Assembly: GCF_031844685.1 (NCBI RefSeq)
Contig: NZ_CP134605.1
Coordinates: 1,521,501-1,585,500 of the forward strand
DNA length: 64,000 nucleotides
Origin: Streptomyces sp. ITFR-21
GTDB lineage: Bacteria; Actinomycetota; Actinomycetes; Streptomycetales; Streptomycetaceae
Reading direction: 5' to 3'
Under the pieces are notes generated by a model. It had not been told where the DNA came from, searched no databases, and saw nothing but the letters and a program-made list of their open reading frames with translations. The first letter of the stretch is position 1. Every line of letters begins with the position of its first letter. Shown here in pieces: positions 1 to 9,179 of this stretch. A program made the position numbers and the translations under genes.

Positions 1-278
1 TGACCATGAAGTCGCCCCAGGCGGTGCAGGGAGTGGCCATGCTCGTGCTGATGCCGTTGCAGTTCGGCAGCTCGATCTTCGCCAAACCGACCACGATGCC
101 GGGCTGGCTGGAGAACTTCACCAAGGTCAACCCGCTGTCCAACCTCGCCGACGCCGCCCGGGCACTGGTCAACGGCGGACCGGTGGCGCACTCGGTGTGG
201 ATGACGCTGGCCTGGGCGGTCGGCATCACGGTGGTGACGGCGCCGCTGGCGGTGGCCCGGTTCCGGAAGAAGACCTGA
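1..278 (+). CDS. ABC-2 type (DrrB-like) transporter permease, C-terminal end
   Basis: The reading frame is open at the window edge, so only about the last 92 residues are present and the start lies upstream. The visible protein has a hydrophobic stretch around MLVLMPLQFGSS, the loop NFTKVNPLSNLADAARAL and a last membrane segment before a basic RFRKKT tail. The segment in which a loop ending NPL(S/T) precedes a final helix is typical of DrrB-type permeases, which export drugs or lipids with a DrrA-type ATPase. The substrate cannot be told from this fragment. The ATPase partner is expected just outside the window. Confidence 0.8.
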   Translation, partial: TMKSPQAVQGVAMLVLMPLQFGSSIFAKPTTMPGWLENFTKVNPLSNLADAARALVNGGPVAHSVWMTLAWAVGITVVTAPLAVARFRKKT

Positions 279-336
279 CGCCGGCCGGACGGGCTCCGGA
301 CGGCCCCGGACGGGCCGGACCGCAAGGGGAGTCCGG

Positions 337-3300
337 TCACTCCACGTCGCGCATCAGGGCGACGGCCTCCGCCACCGGGAGGCCGCCGCCCTCGGCGTAC
401 GCGGCTTCGTAGGCCGGGTCGCCCATCGCGGCGCGCAACTGCACCTTCTCGCTCTCCAGTTCGCGCAGCTCGGCGGGCGCGATGGCCGAGGGCCGCAGCC
501 GGTCGTGGGCGCCGATCAGCAGGGCCGCCCGGCGCAGCCTGCGCAGGCCGCGCTCGCCGCCCTCGGACCCGGACCCGGCGAGGGTGCGCAGCATGTGGGC
601 GGCGGCCGGGCTGAGCAGCATGGCCAGCCGTGGGGTGATCACGTTGGCCAGCGGGTGCTCGGCCAGCTCCTCGATTCCCCCGGTGAGCAGCCGCATGCCC
701 TCCTCCGGCTGTCCGGCCTTGCCGAGCAGCGACCCCTTGATGCCGCGGAGCATGCCGCTGACGAAGCCGGGCACGCCGTTGCCGCCGGTCTCGTTGTTGC
801 GCAGCGACTCCTCGATCAGCTCCAGCGCCTCGGCGACGTCAGCGCGCCGGCTGAGCGCGCCGGCCAGCAGGATCCTGCCGAAGAAGGCGGCGCCGTCGCT
901 GCTCGCGCCGAACCGCTCGGCGTCCTCGATGCCCTCGCGCAGGAGCCGTTCGCCCTCCTCCTCCTGGCCCTCGTTGAACAGGGCGTCGCCCATCCGGACG
1001 ATGAGCACCGGAACATGCTGGTGGGAACCGATCCGGCGGGCCAGCTCGATGCCCCGCCGGCAGCACTCGACCGCCCGCCGCCAGTCGCCGGCGTTGTTGG
1101 CGGTTTCGGCCTCCGCGGAGAGCGTCTCGGCCATCCCCCACTCGTCGCCCAGCCGCTCGAACAGCCGCCGGCTCTCGCCGATGTCCGCGACCGCGGCGTC
1201 CAGCTGGTCGATGATGTCGTTGTTGACCTTGGCCCGCAGTTGCAGGATGAACGCCAGCTCCCAGGTCCTGCCGTGCCGGCGGCAGGCGTCGACGGTCTCG
1301 TCCATCAGGTCCCGCAACCGCCCGAAGTCGCCGGAGAAGAAGGCGCCGTAGGGGCGCAGGATACCGGGGAAGCGGGCGGACTGCGGCAGGTGCGGCGGGT
1401 AGGTGTCGATCAGGGCGGTACCGATCCGGCTCAGCTCGGGTACCGTCCACCACTCGACGTCGCCCTCGTGCGAGGACATGTCGATGATCCGGACGTGGCG
1501 GCGGGCCTCCAGCAGGCGTTCACCCGCCAGCGGCGGCGGGTCGTCCAGCGGGCCGCGCTCCAGCGGCTCCAGGCCCGGCGGGGCGGCGAACGGGTCGGGG
1601 CCCATCGCGGTCACCGCGGCGGGCCAGTAGCGGCGCTCCGAGGCGTAGTTGCGGACCTCCCAGAACCAGTTGCAGCCCAGCACCAGCAGCAGGGCCTCCT
1701 GCTCGTCCCCGGCGGCCACCGCCCGCCGCAGGGCGGCCCGCAGGTTCTCGTGCTCGACCTCCAGCCGCTCGAACCAGTGCAGTTGGGCCGACCCGCGCAG
1801 CAACGGGTCGGCGGTGCGGGCGAACTCGCGGAAGTACGCGATGTGCCGCCGCTCGACCGCGGCCCGCTCCCCGGCCCCGTCCAGCCGCTCGGCGGCGTAC
1901 TCGTGGATGGTCTCCAGCATCCGGTACCGGGAGCCGTCGGCGGCGAGGTCGGCCAGGACGAGGGACTTGTCCACCAGGGAGGCGAGCAGCGCGGCGGCGT
2001 CGGCGGCGTCGATCCGCTCGGCGGCGGGGACGGCGGGGACGGGCGGGCGGCCGGGGGCGTCGCCGAGCGGGCGGCCCGGTGTCGGGCCCGGCGTGCCGAT
2101 GGGGATGCCGCCGCGGATGCCGCCGGGGATGCCGCCGGGCGGGCGGCCCGGTGTCCGGCCGGGGGCGCCGCCGGGAGCGCCGCCGGGAGCGCCGGCGGCG
2201 GGCGCGTGGCGCGGCCTCGCGGCGGGCCGCGCGGGGTCCGCCCGGCCGTCCGGGTCCGCGCAGATCGCCTCGGCGGCCTCCAGGGTCCAGCCGCCGCGGA
2301 AGACCGCCAGGCGGCGCAGCAGGACGCGTTCGGCCGGGTCCAGCAGGTCCCAGGACCAGTCCACGACGGCGCGCAGGGTCTGCTGGCGGGGCAGCAGCGT
2401 ACGGCTGCCGCCGGTGAGCAGCCGGAAGCGGTCGTCCAGGCGGTCGGCGAGCTGGCGCGGCGACATGCCGCGCAGCCGGGCGGCGGCCAGCTCGATGGCC
2501 AGCGGCAGCCCGTCCAGCCGGCGGCACAGCTCCGCGCAGGCCGCCGGGTCGTCGTCGACGGAGAAGCCGGGCCGGGCGGCGGCCCCCCGGTCGGCCAGCA
2601 GCCGCAGCGCGGGCGGATCCGGCAGCGGGTCCAGCGGCCGTACCAACTCCCCCGGTACGCCCAGCGGTTCCCGGCTGGTGGCGAGGACGGTGACGCCCGG
2701 ACAGTTGGCCAGCAGCAGTTCGGTGAGGTTCGCCGCCGCGTCGATGACGTGCTCGCAGTTGTCCAGCACCAGCAGCAGGTTGCGGCCCGCGCAGTAGTCG
2801 GTGAGCTGCCGCGCCGGGTCCTTGGGCTTGGTGTCGACGGCTATCGCGGCCTCCGCGGCGCTGCCGGCGTGCAGCAGCGTGTCGCGCAGGCCGAGCGAGC
2901 TGATCACCGCCTCCGGCAGCGTCCGCGGGTCACTGACCGGGGCCAGCTCCGCGTACCAGACCCCGTCCGCCCACCGCCCGGCGATCCGGTCGCCCGCCTC
3001 CTGCGACAGCCGGGTCTTGCCGGTGCCACCGGGGCCGGTGATCGTCACCAGCCGGGCCCGTCCCAGGTCCCCCTCCACCGCGGCGAGATCGCTCTCCCGG
3101 CCGACGAAACTGGTCAGCCGGGCGCGGGCGTTGCCGGCGGGGCGGCCGGCCGCGGGCCGGGTCCCGTCCGGGCCGGCCGGTGGCTCGGCGCCCGCGCCGA
3201 CCGCGCCGACCGCCGCGGGCGCCGGCAGCGGCGCCGGGTTGAGCAGTTCGGCGTGCAGCGCGCGCAGCTCCGCGCTGGGGTCGGCGCCGAGCCGGTCGGC

Positions 3301-3951
3301 CAGCTCGCGGCGGACCGCCTCGTACCCGGCGAGCGCGTCGGCGATGCGGCCCACGGCCCGCAGCGCGCGGATGTGCAGGGCCTGGAGGGGTTCGTCGAGC
3401 GGGTGGGCGGCGGCGAGCCCGGCCAGCTCGGGCAGGATCCGGCCGGCCCGGCCGAGGGCGAGTTCCGCGGCGAGCCGGTGCCGCTGCACGTCGAGCCGGA
3501 GCGCCTCGGTGCGGACGGCGGCCGGACCGCGGTCCGGCAGGTCGGCCAGCGCGGGCCCGCGCCACAGCGCGAGCGCGTCGCCGAGCAGCCCCACCGCCTT
3601 GACCGGGTCGCCGTCGCCCAGCGCCCTGGCGCCCTCCTCGGCGAGCCGCTCGAAGCGGTACAGGTCGACCTGGTCCTTGGTGGCCTCCAGCCGGTAGCCG
3701 CCCGCCACCGAGCCGACCGCCGCGTGCCCGACGGCCCGCCGCAGCCGGGCGACCAGCGCCTGCAGCGCGCCGGTCCCGCCGGCCGGCGGGTCGCCGTCCC
3801 ACACCTCGGCGATCAGCGTGTCCGCGCCGACCACCCGGCCGGGGCGCAGCGCGAGCGCCGTCAGCAGCGCCCGCAGCCGCCCGCCCGCGAGCATGGCGGG
3901 CGTACCGTCGTCGCGGAAGGCCTGGGTGGTGCCGAGGATCGCATAGCGCAC
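337..3951 (-). CDS. SARP/AfsR-type transcriptional regulator with NB-ARC ATPase and TPR region
   Basis: 1204 residues from a GTG at 3951 (VRYAILGTTQAF); the frame runs further upstream, but that sequence has no family character. An OmpR-like winged helix occupies about residues 1-95 and a bacterial transcriptional activator (BTAD) helical domain about 100-245. An NB-ARC type ATPase follows with P-loop GPGGTGKT and Walker B LLLVLDNCEH, then a long helical TPR-like C-terminal half. This is the AfsR architecture, in which signals gate ATP-dependent activation of antibiotic or developmental genes. Between the ATPase and the TPR part lies a Gly/Pro/Arg-rich insert (GIPGGIRGGIP-type repeats, DNA near 2040-2210) not expected in the family. 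The divergent neighbour is a site-2 protease. Target genes are unknown. Confidence 0.88.
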   Translation of the reverse strand: MRYAILGTTQAFRDDGTPAMLAGGRLRALLTALALRPGRVVGADTLIAEVWDGDPPAGGTGALQALVARLRRAVGHAAVGSVAGGYRLEATKDQVDLYRFERLAEEGARALGDGDPVKAVGLLGDALALWRGPALADLPDRGPAAVRTEALRLDVQRHRLAAELALGRAGRILPELAGLAAAHPLDEPLQALHIRALRAVGRIADALAGYEAVRRELADRLGADPSAELRALHAELLNPAPLPAPAAVGAVGAGAEPPAGPDGTRPAAGRPAGNARARLTSFVGRESDLAAVEGDLGRARLVTITGPGGTGKTRLSQEAGDRIAGRWADGVWYAELAPVSDPRTLPEAVISSLGLRDTLLHAGSAAEAAIAVDTKPKDPARQLTDYCAGRNLLLVLDNCEHVIDAAANLTELLLANCPGVTVLATSREPLGVPGELVRPLDPLPDPPALRLLADRGAAARPGFSVDDDPAACAELCRRLDGLPLAIELAAARLRGMSPRQLADRLDDRFRLLTGGSRTLLPRQQTLRAVVDWSWDLLDPAERVLLRRLAVFRGGWTLEAAEAICADPDGRADPARPAARPRHAPAAGAPGGAPGGAPGRTPGRPPGGIPGGIRGGIPIGTPGPTPGRPLGDAPGRPPVPAVPAAERIDAADAAALLASLVDKSLVLADLAADGSRYRMLETIHEYAAERLDGAGERAAVERRHIAYFREFARTADPLLRGSAQLHWFERLEVEHENLRAALRRAVAAGDEQEALLLVLGCNWFWEVRNYASERRYWPAAVTAMGPDPFAAPPGLEPLERGPLDDPPPLAGERLLEARRHVRIIDMSSHEGDVEWWTVPELSRIGTALIDTYPPHLPQSARFPGILRPYGAFFSGDFGRLRDLMDETVDACRRHGRTWELAFILQLRAKVNNDIIDQLDAAVADIGESRRLFERLGDEWGMAETLSAEAETANNAGDWRRAVECCRRGIELARRIGSHQHVPVLIVRMGDALFNEGQEEEGERLLREGIEDAERFGASSDGAAFFGRILLAGALSRRADVAEALELIEESLRNNETGGNGVPGFVSGMLRGIKGSLLGKAGQPEEGMRLLTGGIEELAEHPLANVITPRLAMLLSPAAAHMLRTLAGSGSEGGERGLRRLRRAALLIGAHDRLRPSAIAPAELRELESEKVQLRAAMGDPAYEAAYAEGGGLPVAEAVALMRDVE

Positions 3952-4204
3952 GGCCCCATTCTTACGGAGTACGCCGCGCGGTGGTGCACACCCGGCGCCG
4001 CGCCGGGCCGCCACCGGCCGTTCGCCCGGCCGCCGGAGGACGTGCGCCCCCGGACGCCGCGCCGGCCGGCCGGCGGCGGAACCCCGGCCGCTCACGGTGC
4101 GTTTTCCAGGCACTGCCCGTGCCGCCCGAACCGTGGATGGCATGATCGGGCCGCCAGTCGCCCGCCCCGCCGCCCACCCGATGCCCCAGCAGGAGCCCCT
4201 TTCC

Positions 4205-4990
4205 ATGAGCGTCATCCAGATGCGCCGTACGCACAGCGGCGGCGATCGCCGTGTCAGCCCGGTCTTCCTCGGTATCGCCGCGGTGATGGTGGTCTCCGGC
4301 TGGGCCGTATGGTCCGGGTTCGCCTCCGACCGTGGCTTCGCGGTGTTCCTGTTCGTGGTCTCCGGCTGGGTCGTCTCGCTGTGCCTGCACGAGTACGCGC
4401 ACGCCCGCACCGCCCTGCACAGCGGCGACACCTCCATCACGGAGAAGGGCTATCTGACCCTGAACCCGCTGAAGTACACGCACGCCCTGCTGTCGATCGT
4501 GCTGCCGGTGCTGTTCCTGCTGATGGGCGGCATCGGCCTGCCCGGCGGCGCGGTCTTCATCGAGCGCGGCCGGATTCGCGGCCGGATCCGGCACAGCCTG
4601 GTCTCGGCGGCGGGGCCGCTGGTCAACGCGCTCTTCGCGGTCCTGCTGATGCTGCCGTTCGCCCTGGGCACGGCCGGCGGCTGGCCGCTGGAGTTCCAGT
4701 ACGCGCTGGCGTTCCTGGCCATGCTCCAGGTGACCGCGGCGCTGCTGAACTTCCTGCCGGTCCCGGGCCTGGACGGCTACGGGGTGATCGAGCCGTGGCT
4801 GTCGTACGAGGTCAAGCGGCAGGTGGCGCCGTTCGCGCCGTTCGGGCTGCTGGCGGTGTTCGGGGTGCTGTACATCCACTCGGTGAACACGAGGTTCTTC
4901 GAGCTGATCTACACGATCGTCGGCTGGTTCGGCGTGGACCGGTACTCGGTGGCCAACGGCGACTTCCTGTTCCGGTTCTGGCAGCGCTGA
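4205..4990 (+). CDS. Site-2 protease family (M50) membrane metalloprotease
   Basis: 261 residues starting MSVIQMRRTHSGG at ATG 4205; the frame is open further upstream, but a start there would add a non-conserved stretch. The zinc-binding HExxH is seen as LHEYAH in an early membrane helix, and the third-ligand motif as LPVPGLDGYG in a later one, so both catalytic halves are present. Several hydrophobic segments (FLGIAAVMVVSGWAVW, FAVFLFVVSGWVVSLCL, ALLSIVLPVLFLLMGG) make it a multi-pass membrane enzyme. Members cut substrates inside the membrane or act as housekeeping M50 proteases. No sigma or anti-sigma gene is adjacent, so the substrate is unknown. Confidence 0.85.
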   Translation: MSVIQMRRTHSGGDRRVSPVFLGIAAVMVVSGWAVWSGFASDRGFAVFLFVVSGWVVSLCLHEYAHARTALHSGDTSITEKGYLTLNPLKYTHALLSIVLPVLFLLMGGIGLPGGAVFIERGRIRGRIRHSLVSAAGPLVNALFAVLLMLPFALGTAGGWPLEFQYALAFLAMLQVTAALLNFLPVPGLDGYGVIEPWLSYEVKRQVAPFAPFGLLAVFGVLYIHSVNTRFFELIYTIVGWFGVDRYSVANGDFLFRFWQR

Positions 4991-5025
4991 CCGCTTCCGA
5001 TTGCGGCAGCGCCGACCGCTTCCGA
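4981..5025. repeat. Direct repeat across the stop codon of the protease gene
   Basis: A 20-base unit, GCAGCGCTGACCGCTTCCGA, is repeated 25 bases later with one change (5006-5025). The first copy contains the TGA of the protease gene. It looks like a small local duplication; no function is apparent. Confidence 0.6.
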
Positions 5026-5167
5026 CAGCGCCCGCCGGCGCGCCCCGGCCGTACGGCCCCGTCCAGGCGGCCCGTCGCGGCTACCGGTCCGCCCCCGCCG
5101 CGCGCGCTACGCTGCCGGTCCGTCTCCCGGTCGGCCTCTCCCGGCCGCCGGGCCCGGGTCCCGCCGC

Positions 5168-5356
5168 TCAGCGCGCCCGCACGGCGGCCGCCGCCTCCGC
5201 CTTCGCCTTGCGCCGGTAGTACCACCACATGTTGCTGGTGAGCCCGGCGAGCAGCACCCAGACGATGCCCAGCAGGCTGCCGTTGACGAAGGACACCACC
5301 GCGGCGGCGACCGCCAGCAGGCAGATGACGAGGGCGTAGACGGAGAGGCGGGGCAT
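5168..5356 (-). CDS. Small membrane protein, two predicted helices
   Basis: 62 residues from ATG 5356 (MPRLSVYALVICL), with an AGGAG-type ribosome site about 11 bases upstream; an earlier in-frame ATG at 5410 lacks this support. There are two hydrophobic segments, VYALVICLLAVAAAVVSFV and LLGIVWVLLAGLTSNMWWYY, followed by a basic Lys/Arg/Ala tail. I do not recognise the family by function; small two-helix proteins of this kind are common in Streptomyces. Confidence 0.65.
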   Translation of the reverse strand: MPRLSVYALVICLLAVAAAVVSFVNGSLLGIVWVLLAGLTSNMWWYYRRKAKAEAAAAVRAR

Positions 5357-5546
5357 GGGCGGGGTAACTCCTGTCCGGACGCGTACGGCGTGTCGTGGTC
5401 GTCCGGCCATTGTCCCCCATGCCCCGCGCGGGTCCGCCGCCCGCCGGGCCCGGCCCGCGGGTCCGCCGCCCGCGTGCGGCAGCCGCGCGTGCCGGTCCGC
5501 CGGACGCCCGGGACAGCCGCCCGCGCCCGCGCCGCCGGCCCCGGTC

Positions 5547-6284
5547 TCAGACGTCCGTGACCCGCAGCCCGGCGTGTGCCTTGTACCGGCGGTTGACCGA
5601 GATCAGGTTGGCCACCAGCGACTCCACCTGGTGGGCGTTGCGCAGCCGCCCGGCGAAGATCCCGCGCATGCCGGGGATACGGGCGGCCAGCGCCTGCACG
5701 ATGTCGGTGTCCGCGCGGGACTCGCCGAGCACCATGACGTCGGTGTCGATCTCGTCCACGTCCGGGTTCTGCAGCAGCACCGCCGACAGGTGGTGGAAGG
5801 CGGCGGTCACCCGGGACTCCGGCAGCAGGGCCGCGGCCTGCTGGGCGGCGCTGCCCTCCTCGACGGTGAGCGGGTAGGCGCCCTGCTTGTCGAAGCCGAG
5901 CGGGTTCACGCAGTCGACCACCAGCTTCCCGGTCAGCTCCGCGCGCAGCGACTCCAGGATCTCGGCGTGCCCGTCCCAGGGCACCGCGACGATCACGATG
6001 TCGCTGCGGCGCGCGCACTCGGCGTTGTCGGCGCCCTGGACGCCGTGGCCGAGCTCGGCGGCGGCCTTCTGCGCGCGTTCCGCGGCCCGGGAGCCGATGA
6101 CCACCTGCTGGCCGGCTCTGGCCAGCCGGTAGGCCAGACCGCGGCCCTGGTCGCCGGTGCCGCCGAGCACGCCCACCACGAGGCCCGACACGTCGGGCAG
6201 CTCCCAGGGGTCCTTCGCGGGGGCCTTGGCGGGGGCCGGCTTGCCGTCAGAAGCGTTGTCGTCAGCGTTCGTCGCACTCGTCAT
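5547..6284 (-). CDS. npdG: F420H2:NADP+ oxidoreductase
   Basis: 245 residues from ATG 6284 (MTSATNADDNAS), giving a short polar N-tail before the fold. The Rossmann motif VGVLGGTGDQGRGLAYRLARAG is followed by VVIGSRAAERAQ, the NADP-binding Ser/Arg region. DIVIVAVPWDGH and VVDCVNPLGFDKQGAYPL match the NADP-dependent F420 reductase family, which passes hydride between the deazaflavin F420 and NADP and sets the F420H2 pool in actinomycetes. HHLSAVLLQNP near residue 170 is another conserved block of the family. It is divergent from an MFS gene. Confidence 0.92.
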   Translation of the reverse strand: MTSATNADDNASDGKPAPAKAPAKDPWELPDVSGLVVGVLGGTGDQGRGLAYRLARAGQQVVIGSRAAERAQKAAAELGHGVQGADNAECARRSDIVIVAVPWDGHAEILESLRAELTGKLVVDCVNPLGFDKQGAYPLTVEEGSAAQQAAALLPESRVTAAFHHLSAVLLQNPDVDEIDTDVMVLGESRADTDIVQALAARIPGMRGIFAGRLRNAHQVESLVANLISVNRRYKAHAGLRVTDV

Positions 6285-6391
6285 ACGGGCGATCCTGCCA
6301 GGTCGTACCGGCCGCCGGGGAACAGCCCCGGCGGGCCGGCCGCGGAAAACGCCTTGCCGGGTCCGGCGCCGGGAGGGAAGCATGCGGCCAC

Positions 6392-7783
6392 GTGACCGAC
6401 GACGCGCCCGCTCCCCCGCCGTCCCGCCTGCGGGGCCTGCTGCCCGACCTGGCACCGTGGCGGACCTCCCGCGACTTCCGGCTGATGTGGCTGGCCGGGG
6501 TGATCACCACCTTCGGCAGCTATCTGACCATCGTGGCCCTCCCGGTCCAGGTCAAGGACCTCACCGGGTCGGCGGCGGCGGTGGGCGCGATCGGCGCGGT
6601 GCAGCTGGTGCCGCTGGTCGTCTTCGGGCTGTACGGCGGCGCGCTCGCCGACGCGATGGACCGCAAGCTGCTGATCAACGTCACCGAGGCGGCGCAGGGC
6701 CTGCTGGCCGCCGCCCTGCTGGCCAACACGCTGCTGCCGCATCCCCTGCTGTGGCTGCTGTACGTGACGGCCGCGCTGTCCAGCGCGCTGACCGGGCTCC
6801 AGCGGCCGGCGCTGGACGCGATCGTGCAGCGGATCGTGCCCCGCGGACAGCTCGCCGCGGCGGCCTCGCTGAACGCGCTGCGCTGGCAGGTGGGGGCCAT
6901 CGCCGGGCCGTCCGCCGCCGGCCTGGTGATCGCCTGGGCCGGCCTGAGCTGGGCGTACGCCACCGACACGGTGACCTTCGCGGTCTCGGTCTGCCTGGGC
7001 CTGGGGCTGCGCCGCTCCCCGGCCGCGCACGACGCCGAGCGGCCGTCGCTGCGCGGCATCGCGGAGGGCGCGCGCTACGCCTGGGGCCGCAAGGAGCTGC
7101 TGGGCACCTACGCGATCGACCTGGCCGCGATGTTCTTCGCCTACCCGGTGGCGATCTTCCCGTTCCTCGCCGACGACCTGCACGCGCCCTGGTCGCTGGG
7201 CCTGATGTACGCCGCCGGGTCGGTGGGCTCCCTGCTGGTCAGCCTGACCAGCGGCTGGGCGGCGCGGGTGCACCGGCACGGCCGGATGGTGGTGCTGGCG
7301 GCGGCCGGCTGGGGCGGCGCGATGGCGCTGGCCGGGTGGGCGGGCGGGATCTGGCTGGTGCTGCTGTGCCTGGCGGCGGCCGGCGGGTTCGACATGGTCA
7401 GCGGGATCGGGCGGTCCACGATGTGGAACCAGACCATCCCGGACGAGTTGCGGGGCCGGCTGGCCGGGATCGAGCTGCTGTCGTACTCGGTCGGCCCGCA
7501 GCTGGGCCAGGTCCGCTCCGGCGGGGTCGCCGCGGTCAGCTCGGCGCGGGTCTCGGTCTGGTCCGGCGGCCTGGCCTGCGTCGCCGCGGTGGGCATGCTG
7601 GCGGCGGCGCTGCCGGCGCTGATGCGGTACGACGGGCGCGGCGCGGCGGGCGCCGTCCGGCCCGGCGCGGAGCAGGACCAGAAGCCCGGCACCGGGCCGG
7701 GCCCGGAGACCGGCGGGGGGCCGGGTACGCGGCCGGAGGCGGAACCGGGCCCGGAGCCACGGAACAGCCTGCGGGCCGGCTGA
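6392..7783 (+). CDS. MFS transporter, EntS-like exporter family
   Basis: 463 residues from GTG 6392 (VTDDAPAPPPSRLRG). About twelve hydrophobic segments are visible, with FRLMWLAGVITTFGSYL at the start of the membrane part and the loop GGALADAMDRKLL, an A-motif variant. Conserved blocks RPALDAIVQRIVPR, ASLNALRWQVGAIAGPSAAGLVIA and MWNQTIPDELRGRLAGIELLSYSVGPQLGQVRSG match MFS_3/EntS-like exporters, some of which export siderophores. The C-terminal 50 residues are Gly/Pro-rich and probably disordered. The substrate is unproven; no siderophore genes are adjacent, although the haem locus lies 3.5 kb away. Confidence 0.85.
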   Translation: MTDDAPAPPPSRLRGLLPDLAPWRTSRDFRLMWLAGVITTFGSYLTIVALPVQVKDLTGSAAAVGAIGAVQLVPLVVFGLYGGALADAMDRKLLINVTEAAQGLLAAALLANTLLPHPLLWLLYVTAALSSALTGLQRPALDAIVQRIVPRGQLAAAASLNALRWQVGAIAGPSAAGLVIAWAGLSWAYATDTVTFAVSVCLGLGLRRSPAAHDAERPSLRGIAEGARYAWGRKELLGTYAIDLAAMFFAYPVAIFPFLADDLHAPWSLGLMYAAGSVGSLLVSLTSGWAARVHRHGRMVVLAAAGWGGAMALAGWAGGIWLVLLCLAAAGGFDMVSGIGRSTMWNQTIPDELRGRLAGIELLSYSVGPQLGQVRSGGVAAVSSARVSVWSGGLACVAAVGMLAAALPALMRYDGRGAAGAVRPGAEQDQKPGTGPGPETGGGPGTRPEAEPGPEPRNSLRAG

Positions 7784-7934
7784 CCGGCCACCCGCCGCCG
7801 CGGACGGGCGCCAGCGGGTCCGGGGCGGTTCAGGCCCGGACCGGCGCCGCGGGTCCGGGTGGGCCCAGGCCCGTACCCGCTCCCGCCGGCTCGGCCGTCC
7901 GGCGGGTCGGCCCCCGCCGGCCGACCGACGGCGG

Positions 7935-8174
7935 CTACTGCGCCGGGCGGCCGGGGGCCTCGTCGTCCTTGTCGTGCCAGCGCGGGTCGGTGTCCCACTC
8001 CAGGTTCCGCTCCGCCGCCGCGTCCATCGCCCGCTGCGCCTCCGCGCGGGTCGGGTACGGGCCGAAGCGGTCCTTGGCCGGGCAGTCCGGGCCCTCCTCC
8101 ACCGTCTTGTGTTCGAGGCAGTAGAACCACTCGCCCGGCTTGCCGGCCGGCTTGCGGGCCTTGAACAGGGCCAT
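7935..8174 (-). CDS. Small conserved hypothetical protein
   Basis: 79 residues from ATG 8174 (MALFKARKPAGKPGEWFYC). It contains WFYCLEHKTVEEGPDCPAKDRFG, with two cysteines and a histidine that could form a small metal or structural site. An amphipathic helix (TRAEAQRAMDAAAERN) and an acidic tail follow. A protein like this beside the methionine aminopeptidase gene looks like a conserved actinobacterial arrangement, but the function is not known to me. Confidence 0.7.
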   Translation of the reverse strand: MALFKARKPAGKPGEWFYCLEHKTVEEGPDCPAKDRFGPYPTRAEAQRAMDAAAERNLEWDTDPRWHDKDDEAPGRPAQ

Positions 8175-8250
8175 GGTCGTCCTCCGGGGGTGATCGGGCG
8201 GGTGTCCCTGCCGCCAGCCTGCCCCGAGGAGCGCCGATACACTCGTCGGC

Positions 8251-9108
8251 ATGTCTGGTCCCTCGCTGCTCGTCCCCGGGAAGCTGTCACCCACCCGGCC
8301 GGTCCCCGCCTCGATTCCGCGCCCCGAGTACGTGGGCAGGCCCGGCCCCGCGCCGTACACGGGACCGGAGGTGCAGGACGAGGAGACCGTGGCGCGGATG
8401 CGGATCGCCTCGCGGATCGCCGCCCAGGCGATGGAGGAGGCGGCGAAGGCCGTCGCACCCGGGGTGACCACGGACGAGCTGGACCGGATCGCGCACGAGT
8501 TCATGGTCGACCACCAGGCGTACCCGTCGGACCTGGGCTACCGCGGGTTCCCCAAGTCGCTGTGCACCTCGCTGAACGAGGTGATCTGCCACGGCATCCC
8601 GGACTCGACCGTGCTGCGCGACGGCGACATCGTCAACCTGGACGTGACCGCGTACATCCACGGGGTGCACGGCGACTGCAACGCCACCTACCTCGTCGGC
8701 GACGTGGCCGAGGAGTCACGGCTGCTGGTGGAGCGCACCCGGGAGTCGCTGGACCGGGCGATCAGGGCGGTACGCCCCGGGCGGCAGATCAACGTCATCG
8801 GCCGGGTGATCGAGTCATACGCCAAGCGCTTCGGCTACGGGGTGGTACGGGACTTCACCGGGCACGGCATCAACACCTCGTTCCACTCCGGGCTGATCAT
8901 CCCGCACTACGACGACCCGCGGGCGACCACCGTGATGCGGCCCGGCATGACCTTCACCATCGAGCCGATGCTGACCCTGGGCACCCACGAGTACGAGGTG
9001 TGGGAGGACGGCTGGACGGTCGTCACCAAGGACCGCAGGCGGACCGCCCAGTTCGAGCACACCCTGGTGGTCACCGCGGACGGCGCCGAGGTCCTGACGC
9101 TGCCCTGA
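8251..9108 (+). CDS. map: Methionine aminopeptidase, type I
   Basis: 285 residues from ATG 8251. It removes the initiator Met from new proteins. The metal ligands are in place: the Asp pair in [19 protein letters not shown], the His in [11 protein letters not shown], and the Glu residues in [10 protein letters not shown] and [16 protein letters not shown] carries the substrate-site His. An N-terminal extension of about 40 residues, with [14 protein letters not shown], is of the linker type found in actinobacterial MetAP forms. It is divergently placed from the small hypothetical gene. Confidence 0.96.
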   Translation: MSGPSLLVPGKLSPTRPVPASIPRPEYVGRPGPAPYTGPEVQDEETVARMRIASRIAAQAMEEAAKAVAPGVTTDELDRIAHEFMVDHQAYPSDLGYRGFPKSLCTSLNEVICHGIPDSTVLRDGDIVNLDVTAYIHGVHGDCNATYLVGDVAEESRLLVERTRESLDRAIRAVRPGRQINVIGRVIESYAKRFGYGVVRDFTGHGINTSFHSGLIIPHYDDPRATTVMRPGMTFTIEPMLTLGTHEYEVWEDGWTVVTKDRRRTAQFEHTLVVTADGAEVLTLP

Positions 9109-9179
9109 TCGGATTCGCCCGATAGGGTGACGGCGTTTCGCCGTGGCTCAAGACGGGACTCAAGGGGGGCCGACGCGCC

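Noticed and set aside
505..5241. Very long open frame of 1578 codons on the plus strand
   Set aside because: It lies antisense to the SARP gene and then crosses the protease gene in another frame. Its composition is Gly/Arg/Gln-rich without motifs, a normal shadow in high-GC DNA.
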